Of a stretch of DNA of 64,000 nucleotides, positions 8,284 through 16,861 are shown piece after piece. The notes under the pieces are model-generated. The model worked only from the letters and a program-made list of their open reading frames with translations. It ran no database searches and had not been told where the DNA came from. How positions within the stretch are numbered: position 1 is the first letter of the stretch; each line of letters starts with the position of its first letter. The stretch lies in the NCBI GenBank assembly GCA_009777535.1, contig WRLP01000012.1, positions 1 to 64,000 of the forward strand, read 5' to 3'. The DNA comes from Treponema sp. GTDB taxonomy: Bacteria; Spirochaetota; Spirochaetia; Treponematales; Breznakiellaceae. A program made the translations under genes and the position numbers.

Positions 8284-10275
8284 ATGAAAAATACGGCATT
8301 TACATTCATTCTAATGCTTTTTTGCACTCTTGGTGTATATGCCCAGGATAATGCAGGAAAACACAGGGGAGCGGTTACAGCGCTTGTCCATAACGGTGCT
8401 GAAATTTTAAGTGCTGGTGAAGACGGTTTTTTGGGCGTTTGGAATGTGCGGGAAAGAGCCGCCAAAACCCGTTTCCAGCTTACAACCTACAGAATTACCT
8501 ACATGATAAAAAATCCGCAAAAAGATGAAATATGTATTATTGAATACGGCGGAATAGATCTTTACCGAATTTCTGTCTGGAATTATCAAACACTAAAAAA
8601 AATATTTTCACTGGAATCAAATAGTCCAATAAGTTATGTAAATTATTCTGCTGCCGGAAGTTTTATTATTGCATCGGGATATAACGGTGAAAACCTTACC
8701 CTAATCGATTCTTTAACGGGCGATTTATTGCCTTTCGGCGAATCTCTTACGGCAGCGGCGGTTTTCGCCGCAACCGGCAGGGCAGAGCGCAATATGCTTG
8801 TCTATCAGCCAAGGGGCGAAGGCTTATCCGGCGGATTTATTTCCTACCGGGACATGGAAACAGGCCGGCAGACCTCCGGTTTTGATGCGCCCGCAGGAAT
8901 GTATTCCCTGATCGCCTTCGGCAACAACCGTTTTCTTGCCGGCTTTAATTCCGGTGGTTTATTGGTTTTCGATGCATCTTCGGGCGCGGTACTTGGAACA
9001 AACAGGCAGATAGGCAGAGACGCCCTGCTCTGCCCTGCCGGCAATGAATTCTACGCGGCGGACAGGAGTACCGGCGAGCTCTTCCTTTTTTCAATAGACC
9101 GTGCAGGAAACCTGGTAACTAACAGCCGGACGCAGTTAATCGAGGATGATTTTTTTAGATTCCGCGATATTAGCGTGATTGCCTGTAACGCGACCACGGT
9201 ATTTTCCACACTGGACGGAGGGCTCTGGCTGCTTGAACGCGGAGGGCGTCTTTTTGAACTGGCGCATCAACAGCAGGAAAAAATTGTGGAAATAGCCGTT
9301 TCGGGAACAAGCATTGCCTTTCACACCGAAAACGGAGAACTGGGGTTTCTCCCCCTGGATTACGGCAACCTGGGCGGGAATACAACCATAACACTGGAAA
9401 ATCAGGAAAATTATTCGCAAATAACATCTCTTTCTCCCTCCGATTCCGGCGCAGGGCGGTTCCTTTTATGGCAGAATAACAATACCAGGATTTTACCCAA
9501 AGTTTTAAACCCCACGCTCCAAAACGATTTAAGTGAAGAAGTTTTATATTCCGGGCAAATAATGGATGCAATGCCTCTTAGATTCCCGCTTCGCAAAGCA
9601 GCATCAAATAACGGCATGATCCTTTTCCTTGATGCTGCCGGTAATATATCCCTGCACGAAACAGCCGACAACGGGAGAAACCGGCTTTTTTCTTTTTCAT
9701 CGGTCGGCGCCATGGATTCCGTATTTATTAACGGCGAAACATTTATTCTGTGCCGCAGTGTAGTTTCGCCTAACAGTCCGTTCGTAATAGTAAATATTAA
9801 AACAGGAGAAACGGTTCCTGTTTTAATGCCGTCTTTGGCGGGAATAACTGCGTACAGGGGCGACTCGGATAATATTTACATTGCCGTCGCAGAACAGGAT
9901 GCCGGCGGCATAAAGACATCTGTATTAAACCTAAATTTTTATTCTCCCGTTCAATCGGACAGATTGTTTGAAACACGCGGAGAAGACACTCAAGTTTCTA
10001 TTGCCGAATCGGGGGGCAGAGTCGCATCTTCCCTGGGAGCAGACGGCGCGGCAATCTATACAGAAGAAGGATTAATTTATTTCGAAAGAACTCCGGGCAT
10101 TCCTGTTAAACTCACCGGCTGGAGAGACTGCTTCATCTGCCTGGACAGCGAGGGCAACATCGCCTGGCACAACAGCCAAAACGGCAGGATTCTCGCGGTA
10201 TTCAGCCTTTATCAGCACACATGGGTATTGCAAATCGAAAACGGGAGAAAAGAGGGCTCTGTAGTCCCGGACTAA
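8284..10275 (+). CDS. Secreted WD40/quinoprotein-like beta-propeller protein
   Basis: 663-residue protein with a cleavable signal peptide (hydrophobic stretch 5-17, then VYAQ), so exported. The mature part begins with a WD40-like blade (HRGAVTALVHNGAEILSAGE, then DGFLGVWNV) and continues with repeated beta-rich units of 40-60 residues, consistent with one or more beta-propellers. No enzymatic motif was found. The SD is weak (AAGAG). The stop overlaps the convergent comFB-like stop by four bases. Role unknown; propellers of this kind often serve as scaffolds. Confidence 0.7.
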   Translation: MKNTAFTFILMLFCTLGVYAQDNAGKHRGAVTALVHNGAEILSAGEDGFLGVWNVRERAAKTRFQLTTYRITYMIKNPQKDEICIIEYGGIDLYRISVWNYQTLKKIFSLESNSPISYVNYSAAGSFIIASGYNGENLTLIDSLTGDLLPFGESLTAAAVFAATGRAERNMLVYQPRGEGLSGGFISYRDMETGRQTSGFDAPAGMYSLIAFGNNRFLAGFNSGGLLVFDASSGAVLGTNRQIGRDALLCPAGNEFYAADRSTGELFLFSIDRAGNLVTNSRTQLIEDDFFRFRDISVIACNATTVFSTLDGGLWLLERGGRLFELAHQQQEKIVEIAVSGTSIAFHTENGELGFLPLDYGNLGGNTTITLENQENYSQITSLSPSDSGAGRFLLWQNNNTRILPKVLNPTLQNDLSEEVLYSGQIMDAMPLRFPLRKAASNNGMILFLDAAGNISLHETADNGRNRLFSFSSVGAMDSVFINGETFILCRSVVSPNSPFVIVNIKTGETVPVLMPSLAGITAYRGDSDNIYIAVAEQDAGGIKTSVLNLNFYSPVQSDRLFETRGEDTQVSIAESGGRVASSLGADGAAIYTEEGLIYFERTPGIPVKLTGWRDCFICLDSEGNIAWHNSQNGRILAVFSLYQHTWVLQIENGRKEGSVVPD

Positions 10276-10565
10276 TCATGCGACGGGTTGCTTTTTACCT
10301 TATCTACCGCGCGGCCTACGGCATTATAAATACTGTCGGCGTAGGATTTCTCGTTCATTGCCTGGGCTGCGTACATGCCTCCCAGCAATGAAAAACGGTA
10401 CAAAGGTTTGACCGAATTCAGCGCAATCGCAGCCATATCTACTACACAATCATTACATTTGCATACATCAGCATCGCTATCGAGCCGTTTTTCAAGTTCA
10501 TGGTAAACCAGTTCTTCGGCCTCATTTTTTAAAAGATCAAAATCATATCTGTCTACAAACGCCAT
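10272..10565 (-). CDS. ComFB family protein
   Basis: 97-residue protein matching the late-competence ComFB family by VCKCNDCVVDMAAIALN (residues 34-50), with Cys at 35, 37 and 40. ComFB-like proteins in other bacteria have been linked to cyclic-di-GMP sensing and type IV pilus or competence control; none of those partners is visible here. A GGGGG SD precedes the ATG. It has its own promoter (TTGAAA, 17 bases, TATATT) overlapping the dnaB stop, so it can be expressed apart from the ribosomal operon. Confidence 0.78.
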   Translation of the reverse strand: MAFVDRYDFDLLKNEAEELVYHELEKRLDSDADVCKCNDCVVDMAAIALNSVKPLYRFSLLGGMYAAQAMNEKSYADSIYNAVGRAVDKVKSNPSHD

Positions 10566-10594
10566 AATTCCCCCTGCTGAAATGATATACTTAA

Positions 10595-10623
10595 AATATA
10601 ATGCTCATTTTATTATTTTTCAA
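10595..10623 (-). promoter_or_regulatory. Promoter of the comFB-like gene
   Basis: Minus strand: TTGAAA at 10623-10618, a 17-base spacer, then TATATT at 10600-10595. The -35 box overlaps the dnaB stop codon. Confidence 0.5.
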
Positions 10624-11990
10624 ATTCCTGCGGCAATCCTGTCCTTCGTCATTGGCAGAAATTTAGCATATTTTGCCTCCAAAACAAGTTTAACAGTGCC
10701 GATCGGGCCGTTTCTCTGCTTTGCTACAATAAGATCCGTCGGTATTATATCACTTTGCGCCGGGTTGTCATCTTCCTTCTCTTTTTTCCCCCTGCGTGCC
10801 TGCTCACGGTGAAGGAACAAAACCAGGTCGGCATCCTGCTCGATTGAGCCTGAATCACGCAAATTCGCCAGAGTCGGCACTTCACCGTGAGCATCGCGGT
10901 TAAGCTGGCACATAACCACCACTGGAACATGCAGTTCACGGGCAAGGCTTTTTAAGGAACGGGAAATTTCGGAAATCTGTTCATAGCGGGGCATCATGCC
11001 GTTTTCATGGCTTATAAGCCCAAGATAATCGATAAATATTATCTGCACCTGCTGCTGGGAACAGTGTTTGCGTGCTTGGGCGCGAAGATCCAGCAGTTTC
11101 ATATTGGGCATATCAACAATATAGAAAGGAGCTTCATACATTTTACCTGATGCGTCGACAATCTTTTTGAAATCGCTGGGGCTTAAAAAACCGCTGCGGA
11201 GATTTTGCGCCTGTACCATTGCCTCGCTGCTTATAAGCCGCTGAACAAGAGCAATGTCGGACATTTCCAGCGAGAAAAATGCAGCGGCAATTCCCTGGTG
11301 AAAGGCAATGTTTGCAGCCATATTAAGGGCGATGGCGGTTTTTCCAACCGAGGGTCTTGCCCCTATAACGATAAACTCATCACGCTGAAAGCCGGAAGTA
11401 AGCTGGTCAAGCCTGTCGTATCCGGTTGAGATGCCTGTAATGGGCTTCTTTGTCTTGTAGACCTTGTCGATAATATCGATTGTTTCCGCAAGAACCTCGC
11501 CGATTTTCCTCGACGAAAAAGTCTGGCGCTCATCACTCAGTTCAAAAATATTCTGCTGGACTTCCTCCAGCACTTCCCTTGAATCCCTGGATTCATCGTA
11601 AGCGCTGACACCAATCCTGGACGCAACACGCAGCAGTGCGCGGCGCAGAGAGTAATTTTTTACCGATTGCGCATAATAGTCGATGTTCGCGCTGGAAGGG
11701 ATAACTGTAGTAAGGCCCGCCACATACGAAGGGCCGCCTGCTTCATCAATTTTCCCAAGCTGCTTTAATTCCTGTACAACTGTCTGTATATCGGGACGCA
11801 GCCCCTTGTTATCCAGGCTTAATACCGCCTCGAATATTCGTTGGTTTGCCCTTGAATAAAAATCATCGGGGCGAAGATGATGCTGGATAACCGAAGATAC
11901 CGCTTCGGCATCAAACAGCAGACTGCCCAATGCGGCGCGTTCCAGCTCATCATCGTGGGGAGGGGTTTTATCCCTGGTTACCTGGGCCAT
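10620..11990 (-). CDS. dnaB: Replicative DNA helicase DnaB
   Basis: 456-residue hexameric helicase that unwinds DNA ahead of the fork. The N-terminal DnaB domain starts PPHDDELERAALGSLL (about 10-25). The C-terminal RecA-like domain has Walker A GARPSVGKT (210-218), Walker B IIFIDYLGLI, and the SLKSLARELHVPVV and QLNRDAHGEVPTLANLRDSG motifs. No intein is present. There is no clear SD; the start lies 13 bases after the rplI stop, suggesting coupled translation. Confidence 0.97.
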   Translation of the reverse strand: MAQVTRDKTPPHDDELERAALGSLLFDAEAVSSVIQHHLRPDDFYSRANQRIFEAVLSLDNKGLRPDIQTVVQELKQLGKIDEAGGPSYVAGLTTVIPSSANIDYYAQSVKNYSLRRALLRVASRIGVSAYDESRDSREVLEEVQQNIFELSDERQTFSSRKIGEVLAETIDIIDKVYKTKKPITGISTGYDRLDQLTSGFQRDEFIVIGARPSVGKTAIALNMAANIAFHQGIAAAFFSLEMSDIALVQRLISSEAMVQAQNLRSGFLSPSDFKKIVDASGKMYEAPFYIVDMPNMKLLDLRAQARKHCSQQQVQIIFIDYLGLISHENGMMPRYEQISEISRSLKSLARELHVPVVVMCQLNRDAHGEVPTLANLRDSGSIEQDADLVLFLHREQARRGKKEKEDDNPAQSDIIPTDLIVAKQRNGPIGTVKLVLEAKYAKFLPMTKDRIAAGI

Positions 11991-12003
11991 ATTTCTGTTA
12001 TGG

Positions 12004-12654
12004 CTATTCTGCTAAAGGGTTTTCGCCTAAGGCTTCGCCGCCGGAAACCGCTCCGTTATCCGAAACCGCTTCCCCCGTCTCACCGGAAGCTGTAGTATCC
12101 GCCGCTGCTTCAACAGGATTAACCGGCTCTGTTTCTGTCCGGGCCGTAGACTCCTCTCTCCGGCGACGGGCCGGCCTTGCAGCAGCCTGCGGAGTTTCAA
12201 CCTTAACCTCCTGAGCAATGATATTTATCTGCACTTCCGCACTCTGGTTTTCGTAAAGTTTAATAACCGCTTTATACTTGCCCACGCTTTTTAATCCGCT
12301 GGAGGCAAGCTCTATACGTTTGCGTTCAATCTGAAAACCATGTTTGGACAGTTCATCGGCAATTGTCTGACTTGTTACGGCTCCGTAGAGTTTGCCGTTA
12401 GCGCCGGCCGGCATGGTGATTGCAAGTTCGAGAATTTCCAGCCTTTCCTTAAGGCCAAGGGAATCCTGGCGTTTTTGTTCTTTGCGCTTATCAATCTCTT
12501 CCCTGCGCGATTCAAATATCTTTACCGTTCCCGGCGTATAGGGAAGAGCTATTCCCCTCGGAAACAGATAGTTACGCGCATAACCTTTCGCGACGTCTTT
12601 TACATCGCCTTCCTCACCCAAAGTGGCAAGATCCTTGTTTAAAATAACCTTCAT
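12004..12654 (-). CDS. rplI: 50S ribosomal protein L9 with C-terminal extension
   Basis: 216-residue L9. The first 150 residues are canonical (MKVILNKDLATLGEEGDVKD, then ARNYLFPRGIA, and a long helix to the C-terminal domain). Residues 151-216 form an extra low-complexity tail rich in Ala, Glu, Thr and Arg (ARPARRRRE, then TASGETGEAV). L9 usually stops near 150. GGAG lies 7 bases before the ATG. It sits between the DUF2232 gene and dnaB. Confidence 0.95.
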   Translation of the reverse strand: MKVILNKDLATLGEEGDVKDVAKGYARNYLFPRGIALPYTPGTVKIFESRREEIDKRKEQKRQDSLGLKERLEILELAITMPAGANGKLYGAVTSQTIADELSKHGFQIERKRIELASSGLKSVGKYKAVIKLYENQSAEVQINIIAQEVKVETPQAAARPARRRREESTARTETEPVNPVEAAADTTASGETGEAVSDNGAVSGGEALGENPLAE

Positions 12655-12710
12655 TCCAAGCTCCCCGGAAAACTTCTTTAGGTTGTCAGAAGTTCTCCAA
12701 AATTTTATGC

Positions 12711-12733
12711 AGCCTCCAAAAAAGGCGGCTGTT
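12711..12733 (-). promoter_or_regulatory. Hairpin between the DUF2232 gene and rplI
   Basis: Minus strand CAGCCGCC-TTTTTT-GGAGGCTG: an 8-bp stem with one mismatch around a T6 loop, with no T tract after it. It may modulate processing or read-through between the two genes. Confidence 0.35.
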
Positions 12734-12746
12734 AACGGACGGTATT

Positions 12747-13808
12747 TTAAAACCCCGGAGTAGAGGTTGGTCCGTTATTTTTTGGCGCCCGAAAGGGCAC
12801 CCAGTTTTCGGCAATCCCCAGAAGCACAACAGCGGCCAGGGCAACTGTGTTGATGCCCGGGCTGAATATAACCACGAATATTAACACATTTATTATCAAT
12901 CTTACCACAGGCGAAACAGTCATTCTGGCAAGAATAAAAATGATAATTCCGGCACCCTGCGTAAGAAACAGTATAGCGGAAATAACGAGAACATTCCATG
13001 CAGCTATTTCGGGAACTGTCATTCTAAAAGTCCTGGCCAGCAAAATTACCGCCAATGAACATGACATAAACCAGATGGTATTACCGGGTGCGCGGAAAGT
13101 GATAATTTCCGGTGAGGACTTGCGTTTTTTTAATATCCAGGCGGCAGTTAATGATATCCGGCGGTTTACAAAGAACAGCAAAAACATTGATACAACCGCC
13201 CCTCCCCTCAATGTAATGCCGCCGATAATTTCAAGCACTCTTTCGGGCGTCAGCCACTCCTCCAAAAAAGAACGCCTTGCGGCATCAACTGTACTTGACG
13301 AAATGATCGCCGAAGATAAAAAATCGGCCTGTGCCTTAATAAAGGCTGCAAAGCCGGAATTGTTCCTGCTGCCCAGGACGATTAACAAAAAAACAAGAGC
13401 GCCCGTTACCGAGGCAATGATAAAGCGGTATGCCGTTCGGATATTCACAATACGCGTTCCCTTACTTCCGGCCATGATCCAGGTAAATCCCAAAGTTATA
13501 GCCGCAAAATAAAGATTGTCTATAAAAAAGCCGGCGCCTTCGGTTTGTGAAAAAAAGTAAACAACGATGGATATAAAACCATTAAGAACCAGGGAAAACG
13601 CAAACGCATACCATGCAACTGCGGCATTGTATATTACTGCTGCGTATCCAAGAGGAACAAGAAATAAAAATGACAGAAAACCAATGCGCATCATTGCCGT
13701 ACTCAGTACCGCACAAATCAACGCCGGTAAAAACGCCGTTCCTGTTTTCTGTTCCGTATTATCAGGCATACCCTGCCCGGCCGGATAACCGGCTTCTTCC
13801 GGATACAT
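12747..13808 (-). CDS. DUF2232/YybS-like polytopic membrane protein
   Basis: 353-residue membrane protein with about eight hydrophobic segments and a Pro/Gly-rich N-terminus (MYPEEAGYPAGQGMPD). YybS-like DUF2232 proteins commonly sit in the rpsF-ssb-rpsR-rplI-dnaB neighbourhood, and this one does too, between rpsR and rplI. Function unknown; a relation to energy-coupling-factor-type S components has been proposed for the family. No clear SD before the first ATG. The internal ATG at 13769 follows a GGGCAGGG stretch and is an alternative start. Confidence 0.75.
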   Translation of the reverse strand: MYPEEAGYPAGQGMPDNTEQKTGTAFLPALICAVLSTAMMRIGFLSFLFLVPLGYAAVIYNAAVAWYAFAFSLVLNGFISIVVYFFSQTEGAGFFIDNLYFAAITLGFTWIMAGSKGTRIVNIRTAYRFIIASVTGALVFLLIVLGSRNNSGFAAFIKAQADFLSSAIISSSTVDAARRSFLEEWLTPERVLEIIGGITLRGGAVVSMFLLFFVNRRISLTAAWILKKRKSSPEIITFRAPGNTIWFMSCSLAVILLARTFRMTVPEIAAWNVLVISAILFLTQGAGIIIFILARMTVSPVVRLIINVLIFVVIFSPGINTVALAAVVLLGIAENWVPFRAPKNNGPTSTPGF

Positions 13809-13825
13809 AAAATGTGTATCTAAAT

Positions 13826-14146
13826 TTATTCGGCTACGTATGGAAGCAGCGCGATGGTTCTTGCCTGTTTAATTGCCAGAGCCAGGGCCCGCTGATGTTT
13901 TGCGCAGGTGCCGGTTATCCGCCGGGGGAGAATTTTACCCCTTTCGGTAATAAAGCGGCGCAATGTATCGGCTTCCTTATAATCTATCTTCATTTTTTGT
14001 GTGCAGAATTTACACACCTTTTTCTTGAAGAAAACCTTGCTGCCCTTTCCCATGCGTCCGCGGTCTTCAACATCCCTGCCGTCCATCTGTATATCCCGAT
14101 CGTGCCGGGTCGGACGTTCATTTTCCATATATTTCTCATCAGACAT
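13826..14146 (-). CDS. rpsR: 30S ribosomal protein S18
   Basis: 106-residue S18, partner of S6 on the platform of the small subunit. VCKFC at residues 44-48, then [20 protein letters not shown] and [10 protein letters not shown] are canonical. The Cys set is that of the zinc-binding (C+) form. It has an N-terminal extension of about 35 charged residues. SD AGGAG lies 7 bases before the ATG. Confidence 0.97.
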   Translation of the reverse strand: MSDEKYMENERPTRHDRDIQMDGRDVEDRGRMGKGSKVFFKKKVCKFCTQKMKIDYKEADTLRRFITERGKILPRRITGTCAKHQRALALAIKQARTIALLPYVAE

Positions 14147-14184
14147 ATCAATCTCCTAAAAATTTACTGCTTGTTTTTACGGCG

Positions 14185-14616
14185 CTAAAACGGAATATCA
14201 TCGGCAAAACCATCTTCTCTTGAGCCTGATGAATAAGCCGCTCCATCCGAAGAAGGCGCCGGACTCTGATTATTCTGTTTCTCCTGATTCGAGCCCCCGC
14301 CCAAAAGCTGCAAATAACTTGCGACAATCTCTATTTTTGACCGGTTCTGGCCGTCCTGCTGCCAGCGATCCTGGCGCAGTTCTCCGTTGACACCTACCAT
14401 TTTTCCTTTTGTTAAATACGGGTGCAGGGATTCTCCCTGCCTTCCCCACAAAACGATGTCGAAAAAATTTGCTTCGTCTTCCCATTGATCGCCGTTCTTT
14501 TTGCGGCGGTTAACGGCTATGGAAAATTTGCAGACTGCCTGTCCGCCCGCCGTGTATTTAAGCTCCGCCTCCCTAGTAAGCCGTCCAATCAAAACAACAT
14601 GGTTTAAATCAGCCAT
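14185..14616 (-). CDS. ssb: Single-stranded DNA-binding protein
   Basis: 143-residue SSB with an N-terminal OB fold (NHVVLIGRLTREAELKYT, then FSIAVNRR, and FFDIVLWGRQGESL), a Gln/Asn/Ser-rich linker and the acidic tip FADDIPF that recruits repair and replication proteins. GGGGG SD before the ATG. It is encoded between rpsF and rpsR as in most bacteria. Confidence 0.97.
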   Translation of the reverse strand: MADLNHVVLIGRLTREAELKYTAGGQAVCKFSIAVNRRKKNGDQWEDEANFFDIVLWGRQGESLHPYLTKGKMVGVNGELRQDRWQQDGQNRSKIEIVASYLQLLGGGSNQEKQNNQSPAPSSDGAAYSSGSREDGFADDIPF

Positions 14617-14624
14617 TGTTCCCC

Positions 14625-14906
14625 CTATTCTTCTACTCTTACAAAGAGATATTTGAGGAGATTGGCGTTCAGCTTGAAAATTTTGTCAAGGTCTGTGATT
14701 TTTGCCGGATCAGATTTGATGGTAAAAAGAACGTACTTTCCCCTTTTTCTCTTTTTAATTTCATAGGCGAGATCCCTGTCCCCGGTTTCATCGGTTTTTT
14801 CGATCTCGACTCCGTTTGCGGCAAGGTCGGTAAGCAGCTGCTCACGGCCCGCTTTGTGCTGATCTTCCTCCAGGGGGAAGATGACAGTCAGTTCATATTG
14901 GCGCAT
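14625..14906 (-). CDS. rpsF: 30S ribosomal protein S6
   Basis: 93-residue S6 (MRQYELTVIFPLEEDQ, then YEIKKRKRGKYVLFTI). It pairs with S18 during assembly of the small subunit, and the S6:S18 complex autoregulates this operon in some bacteria. AAGGAGG lies six bases before the ATG. First gene of the minus-strand operon, preceded by a leader with two hairpins. Confidence 0.97.
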   Translation of the reverse strand: MRQYELTVIFPLEEDQHKAGREQLLTDLAANGVEIEKTDETGDRDLAYEIKKRKRGKYVLFTIKSDPAKITDLDKIFKLNANLLKYLFVRVEE

Positions 14907-14928
14907 AGGCCCTCCTTATGGACGTTAG

Positions 14929-14985
14929 CCCAGCACCTAAACTCTTAGGTGCTGGGAAAGAGGTTGGGCTTGTTAGAAAAGCCCC
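14929..14985 (-). promoter_or_regulatory. rpsF leader with two hairpins
   Basis: A perfect 12-bp stem, CCCAGCACCTAA (14929-14940) with TTAGGTGCTGGG (14945-14956), lies 22 bases upstream of the rpsF start. A second stem, GGGCTT with AAGCCC (about 14966-14984), lies near the predicted 5' end of the transcript. No T run follows either. They are candidate operator structures for ribosomal-protein feedback; I could not confirm the known S6:S18 motif. Confidence 0.5.
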
Positions 14986-14992
14986 TCATGTT

Positions 14993-15021
14993 ATGTTAGC
15001 AAAACCATGAAAAAAGGGCAA
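14993..15021 (-). promoter_or_regulatory. Promoter of the rpsF operon
   Basis: Minus strand TTGCCC (15021-15016), a 17-base spacer, TAACAT (14998-14993). It predicts a leader of about 80 bases containing the hairpins at 14929-14985. Confidence 0.45.
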
Positions 15022-15037
15022 GGGGGATGTCAGCTTT

Positions 15038-15214
15038 TTAGACGGCAGAGTACTCTGTTACTGTTGATTTTTGGGTTATATATTCTGTTCCGGCTTCCTG
15101 CACAAGGCACATATCATCAAATTCGCGCATTTCCAACTCTGATATCGCCCCAATTTCAAAATTTGCAACCGCATCTTGATGTACTACCTCATAAATTTCA
15201 CTCTTGTACTTCAT
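15038..15214 (-). CDS. Short HigA-like antitoxin remnant, HTH missing
   Basis: 58-residue protein directly after the HigB-like toxin, with AGGGGG five bases before its ATG. The N-terminal half (YKSEIYEVVHQDAVANFEIG, then ISELEMREFDDMCL) resembles the N-terminal arm of the XRE-type antitoxins paired with this toxin type. Those run to about 100 residues and end in a helix-turn-helix domain. Here the protein stops at residue 58 (TVTEYSAV), and I see no HTH in any frame downstream. It may be a truncated antitoxin or a natural short variant without DNA binding. Confidence 0.6.
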   Translation of the reverse strand: MKYKSEIYEVVHQDAVANFEIGAISELEMREFDDMCLVQEAGTEYITQKSTVTEYSAV

Positions 15215-15223
15215 TTTTGCCCC

Positions 15224-15589
15224 CTAAATAATTTCTATTAGAGTTCCTTTCTTTAACCGGTCTATAATCTGTTCATCAGTTAAAGAAAAATTTACCCTGG
15301 CATCAGCTCTAAAAGCCCGTAACTCCCCATGATCTATATTATCTCTGTCGGACTTTGCGAAGCTATAGACAAAAAACGCCCGTTCCTCACTTTTAAAAAA
15401 TATAATTACCCTGTAACCCCTTGACTTCCCTTCTCCTGGTCGGGCAACTCGCATTTTGTATACACCACCGCCAAGATCGGCATCTATTTGCCCTTCTTCA
15501 AGCTGGTTTACCGTTTCTTTCAATTCACTGTCTGTAATACTTTCTTTTTCGGCAAACCTGGCAAACCATGTATTTTTGAATATTCTCAC
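15224..15589 (-). CDS. RelE/HigB-like toxin
   Basis: 121-residue basic protein of the RelE-superfamily subgroup found with XRE antitoxins. Visible features: FKNTWFARFAEKESITDSEL, LGGGVYKMRVARPGEGKSRG, and VIIFFKSEERAFFVYSFAKS. Such toxins cleave mRNA on the ribosome. The start is GTG with no SD; TATTAT lies seven bases upstream, so a leaderless message is possible. The partner gene follows 9 bases later (toxin first, as in higBA). Divergent from rnz. Confidence 0.75.
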   Translation of the reverse strand: MRIFKNTWFARFAEKESITDSELKETVNQLEEGQIDADLGGGVYKMRVARPGEGKSRGYRVIIFFKSEERAFFVYSFAKSDRDNIDHGELRAFRADARVNFSLTDEQIIDRLKKGTLIEII

Positions 15590-15649
15590 CTATTGAATAA
15601 TAACTAAAAACCATGGATTAAACAAGGGTCCGCATCACTCATGAACACA

Positions 15650-15668
15650 TTGTGGTTCGTGGTAAAAT
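15650..15668. repeat. Half copy of the ACCACGAAC repeat
   Basis: TGTGGTTCGTGGTAAAA here matches the right arm of the inverted repeats at 48061-48215 and 1054-1140. No complementary left arm is evident. Confidence 0.5.
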
Positions 15669-15729
15669 TTATTCCCTGAGCCTTTTCGTAAGAATATTTT
15701 ACAGCTTCCCCCCTTTCCCCCTGTTCTGC

Positions 15730-15743
15730 TATAATCACTTTAG
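15730..15743 (+). promoter_or_regulatory. Extended -10 promoter at the rnz start codon
   Basis: TGC-TATAAT places a consensus extended -10 (TATAAT 15730-15735) eight bases before the rnz ATG. With no SD in between, transcription would start at or within two bases of the start codon. Confidence 0.55.
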
Positions 15744-16673
15744 ATGAATCTTGAAGCGTTTATTCTTGGATGCGGGGGCATGATGCCCCTGCCGAACCGG
15801 CATCTTACATCAGTTTTACTGCGGCGGGAGGGCGAGCTTTTTCTTTTTGATTGCGGCGAGGGAACACAGGTATCCCTGCGGCGGCTAAACCTTCGCTGGA
15901 AAAAAATATCGGTTATTTTTGTAAGCCACACTCATGCCGATCATGTTACGGGCATTCCCGGCCTGTTAATGCTATCTTCGCAGGTAGACCGCGACGATCC
16001 CCTTTACATTATCGGGCCGCCGCGAATCGCCGAATATATCGAAGCCAGCCGCCGTATTCTGGACATGTATATAAACTACGAAATTGTGGTACAGGAAATT
16101 ACTTCTCCCGGCATTGTATACAAGGGCGACGGCTTTCATGTACGTTCCTTCCCCCTGCGGCACACAAAGCCGTGTTTCGGTTACACGCTTGAAGAAGATA
16201 TCCGCCCTGGCGAATTTCATCCGGAAAAGGCCCTGGCTCTGAATGTTCCGCGCGGGCCCCTGTGGGCTCAGCTTCAGGGCGGGCAGCAGGTTAAAGCCGC
16301 CGATGGCAGGGATGTACTGCCGCAAGAAGTTCTGGGGCCGCCGCGGCAGGGAAGAAAATTTTCCTTTGTTACGGATTCACTGGCTTTTCCGGAAATAGCG
16401 CCGCATGTCGCATATTCGGATCTCTTTGTATGCGAGGGAATGTTCGAGAAGGAACTGGCCGAAGATGCCCGTGAAAAAAAGCACATGACAGCGGCGGAAG
16501 CAGCCCAAATATCAGCGGCGGCGGGGGGAATTAAAAAACTTGCCCTGATCCACTACAGCCCGCGCTATACGGAATTTAATCTGAAACAGCTTCTGAAAGA
16601 AGCCCAGGCGATTTTTCCGGAAACCGTCCTTTCCCGCGACCGGGCAATATTCCCCATTGAATACGAAGACTGA
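15744..16673 (+). CDS. rnz: Ribonuclease Z
   Basis: 309-residue metallo-beta-lactamase-fold endonuclease that removes 3' trailers of tRNA precursors. SHTHADHVTGIPGLL carries the HxHxDH zinc motif at 62-67; FPLRHTKPCFGY and the late LIHYSPRY supply further ligands. Length is typical. No SD; probable leaderless mRNA from an extended -10 box. Divergent from the toxin-antitoxin genes. Confidence 0.95.
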   Translation: MNLEAFILGCGGMMPLPNRHLTSVLLRREGELFLFDCGEGTQVSLRRLNLRWKKISVIFVSHTHADHVTGIPGLLMLSSQVDRDDPLYIIGPPRIAEYIEASRRILDMYINYEIVVQEITSPGIVYKGDGFHVRSFPLRHTKPCFGYTLEEDIRPGEFHPEKALALNVPRGPLWAQLQGGQQVKAADGRDVLPQEVLGPPRQGRKFSFVTDSLAFPEIAPHVAYSDLFVCEGMFEKELAEDAREKKHMTAAEAAQISAAAGGIKKLALIHYSPRYTEFNLKQLLKEAQAIFPETVLSRDRAIFPIEYED

Positions 16674-16719
16674 ATTTGATATAAATATCTCATATTACGC
16701 ACGAATACAAGAAAATAAA

Positions 16720-16804
16720 ATTTGACCACGGATTAGCACGGATTAATTTTATATAGGATTGTAAAACACTTCTTAATCCGTGATAATCAGTGTAAATCCG
16801 TGGA
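16720..16804. repeat. Intergenic inverted repeat, CCACGGATTA type
   Basis: The left arm GACCACGGATTAGCACGG and the right arm ending TGTAAATCCGTGGA are near-complementary around an AT-rich loop. It lies between rnz and the ABC operon. The layout resembles the ACCACGAAC repeats, but the core sequence differs. Confidence 0.65.
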
Positions 16805-16861
16805 CTATTTTATAAGTATGCGTAAGGTGAGTTAATATTTTCAGGATAGGAGGTATTCCTC

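Noticed and set aside
12847-13512. 221-residue plus-strand frame antisense to the DUF2232 gene
   Set aside because: It mirrors a membrane protein gene, has no SD and no recognisable domain.
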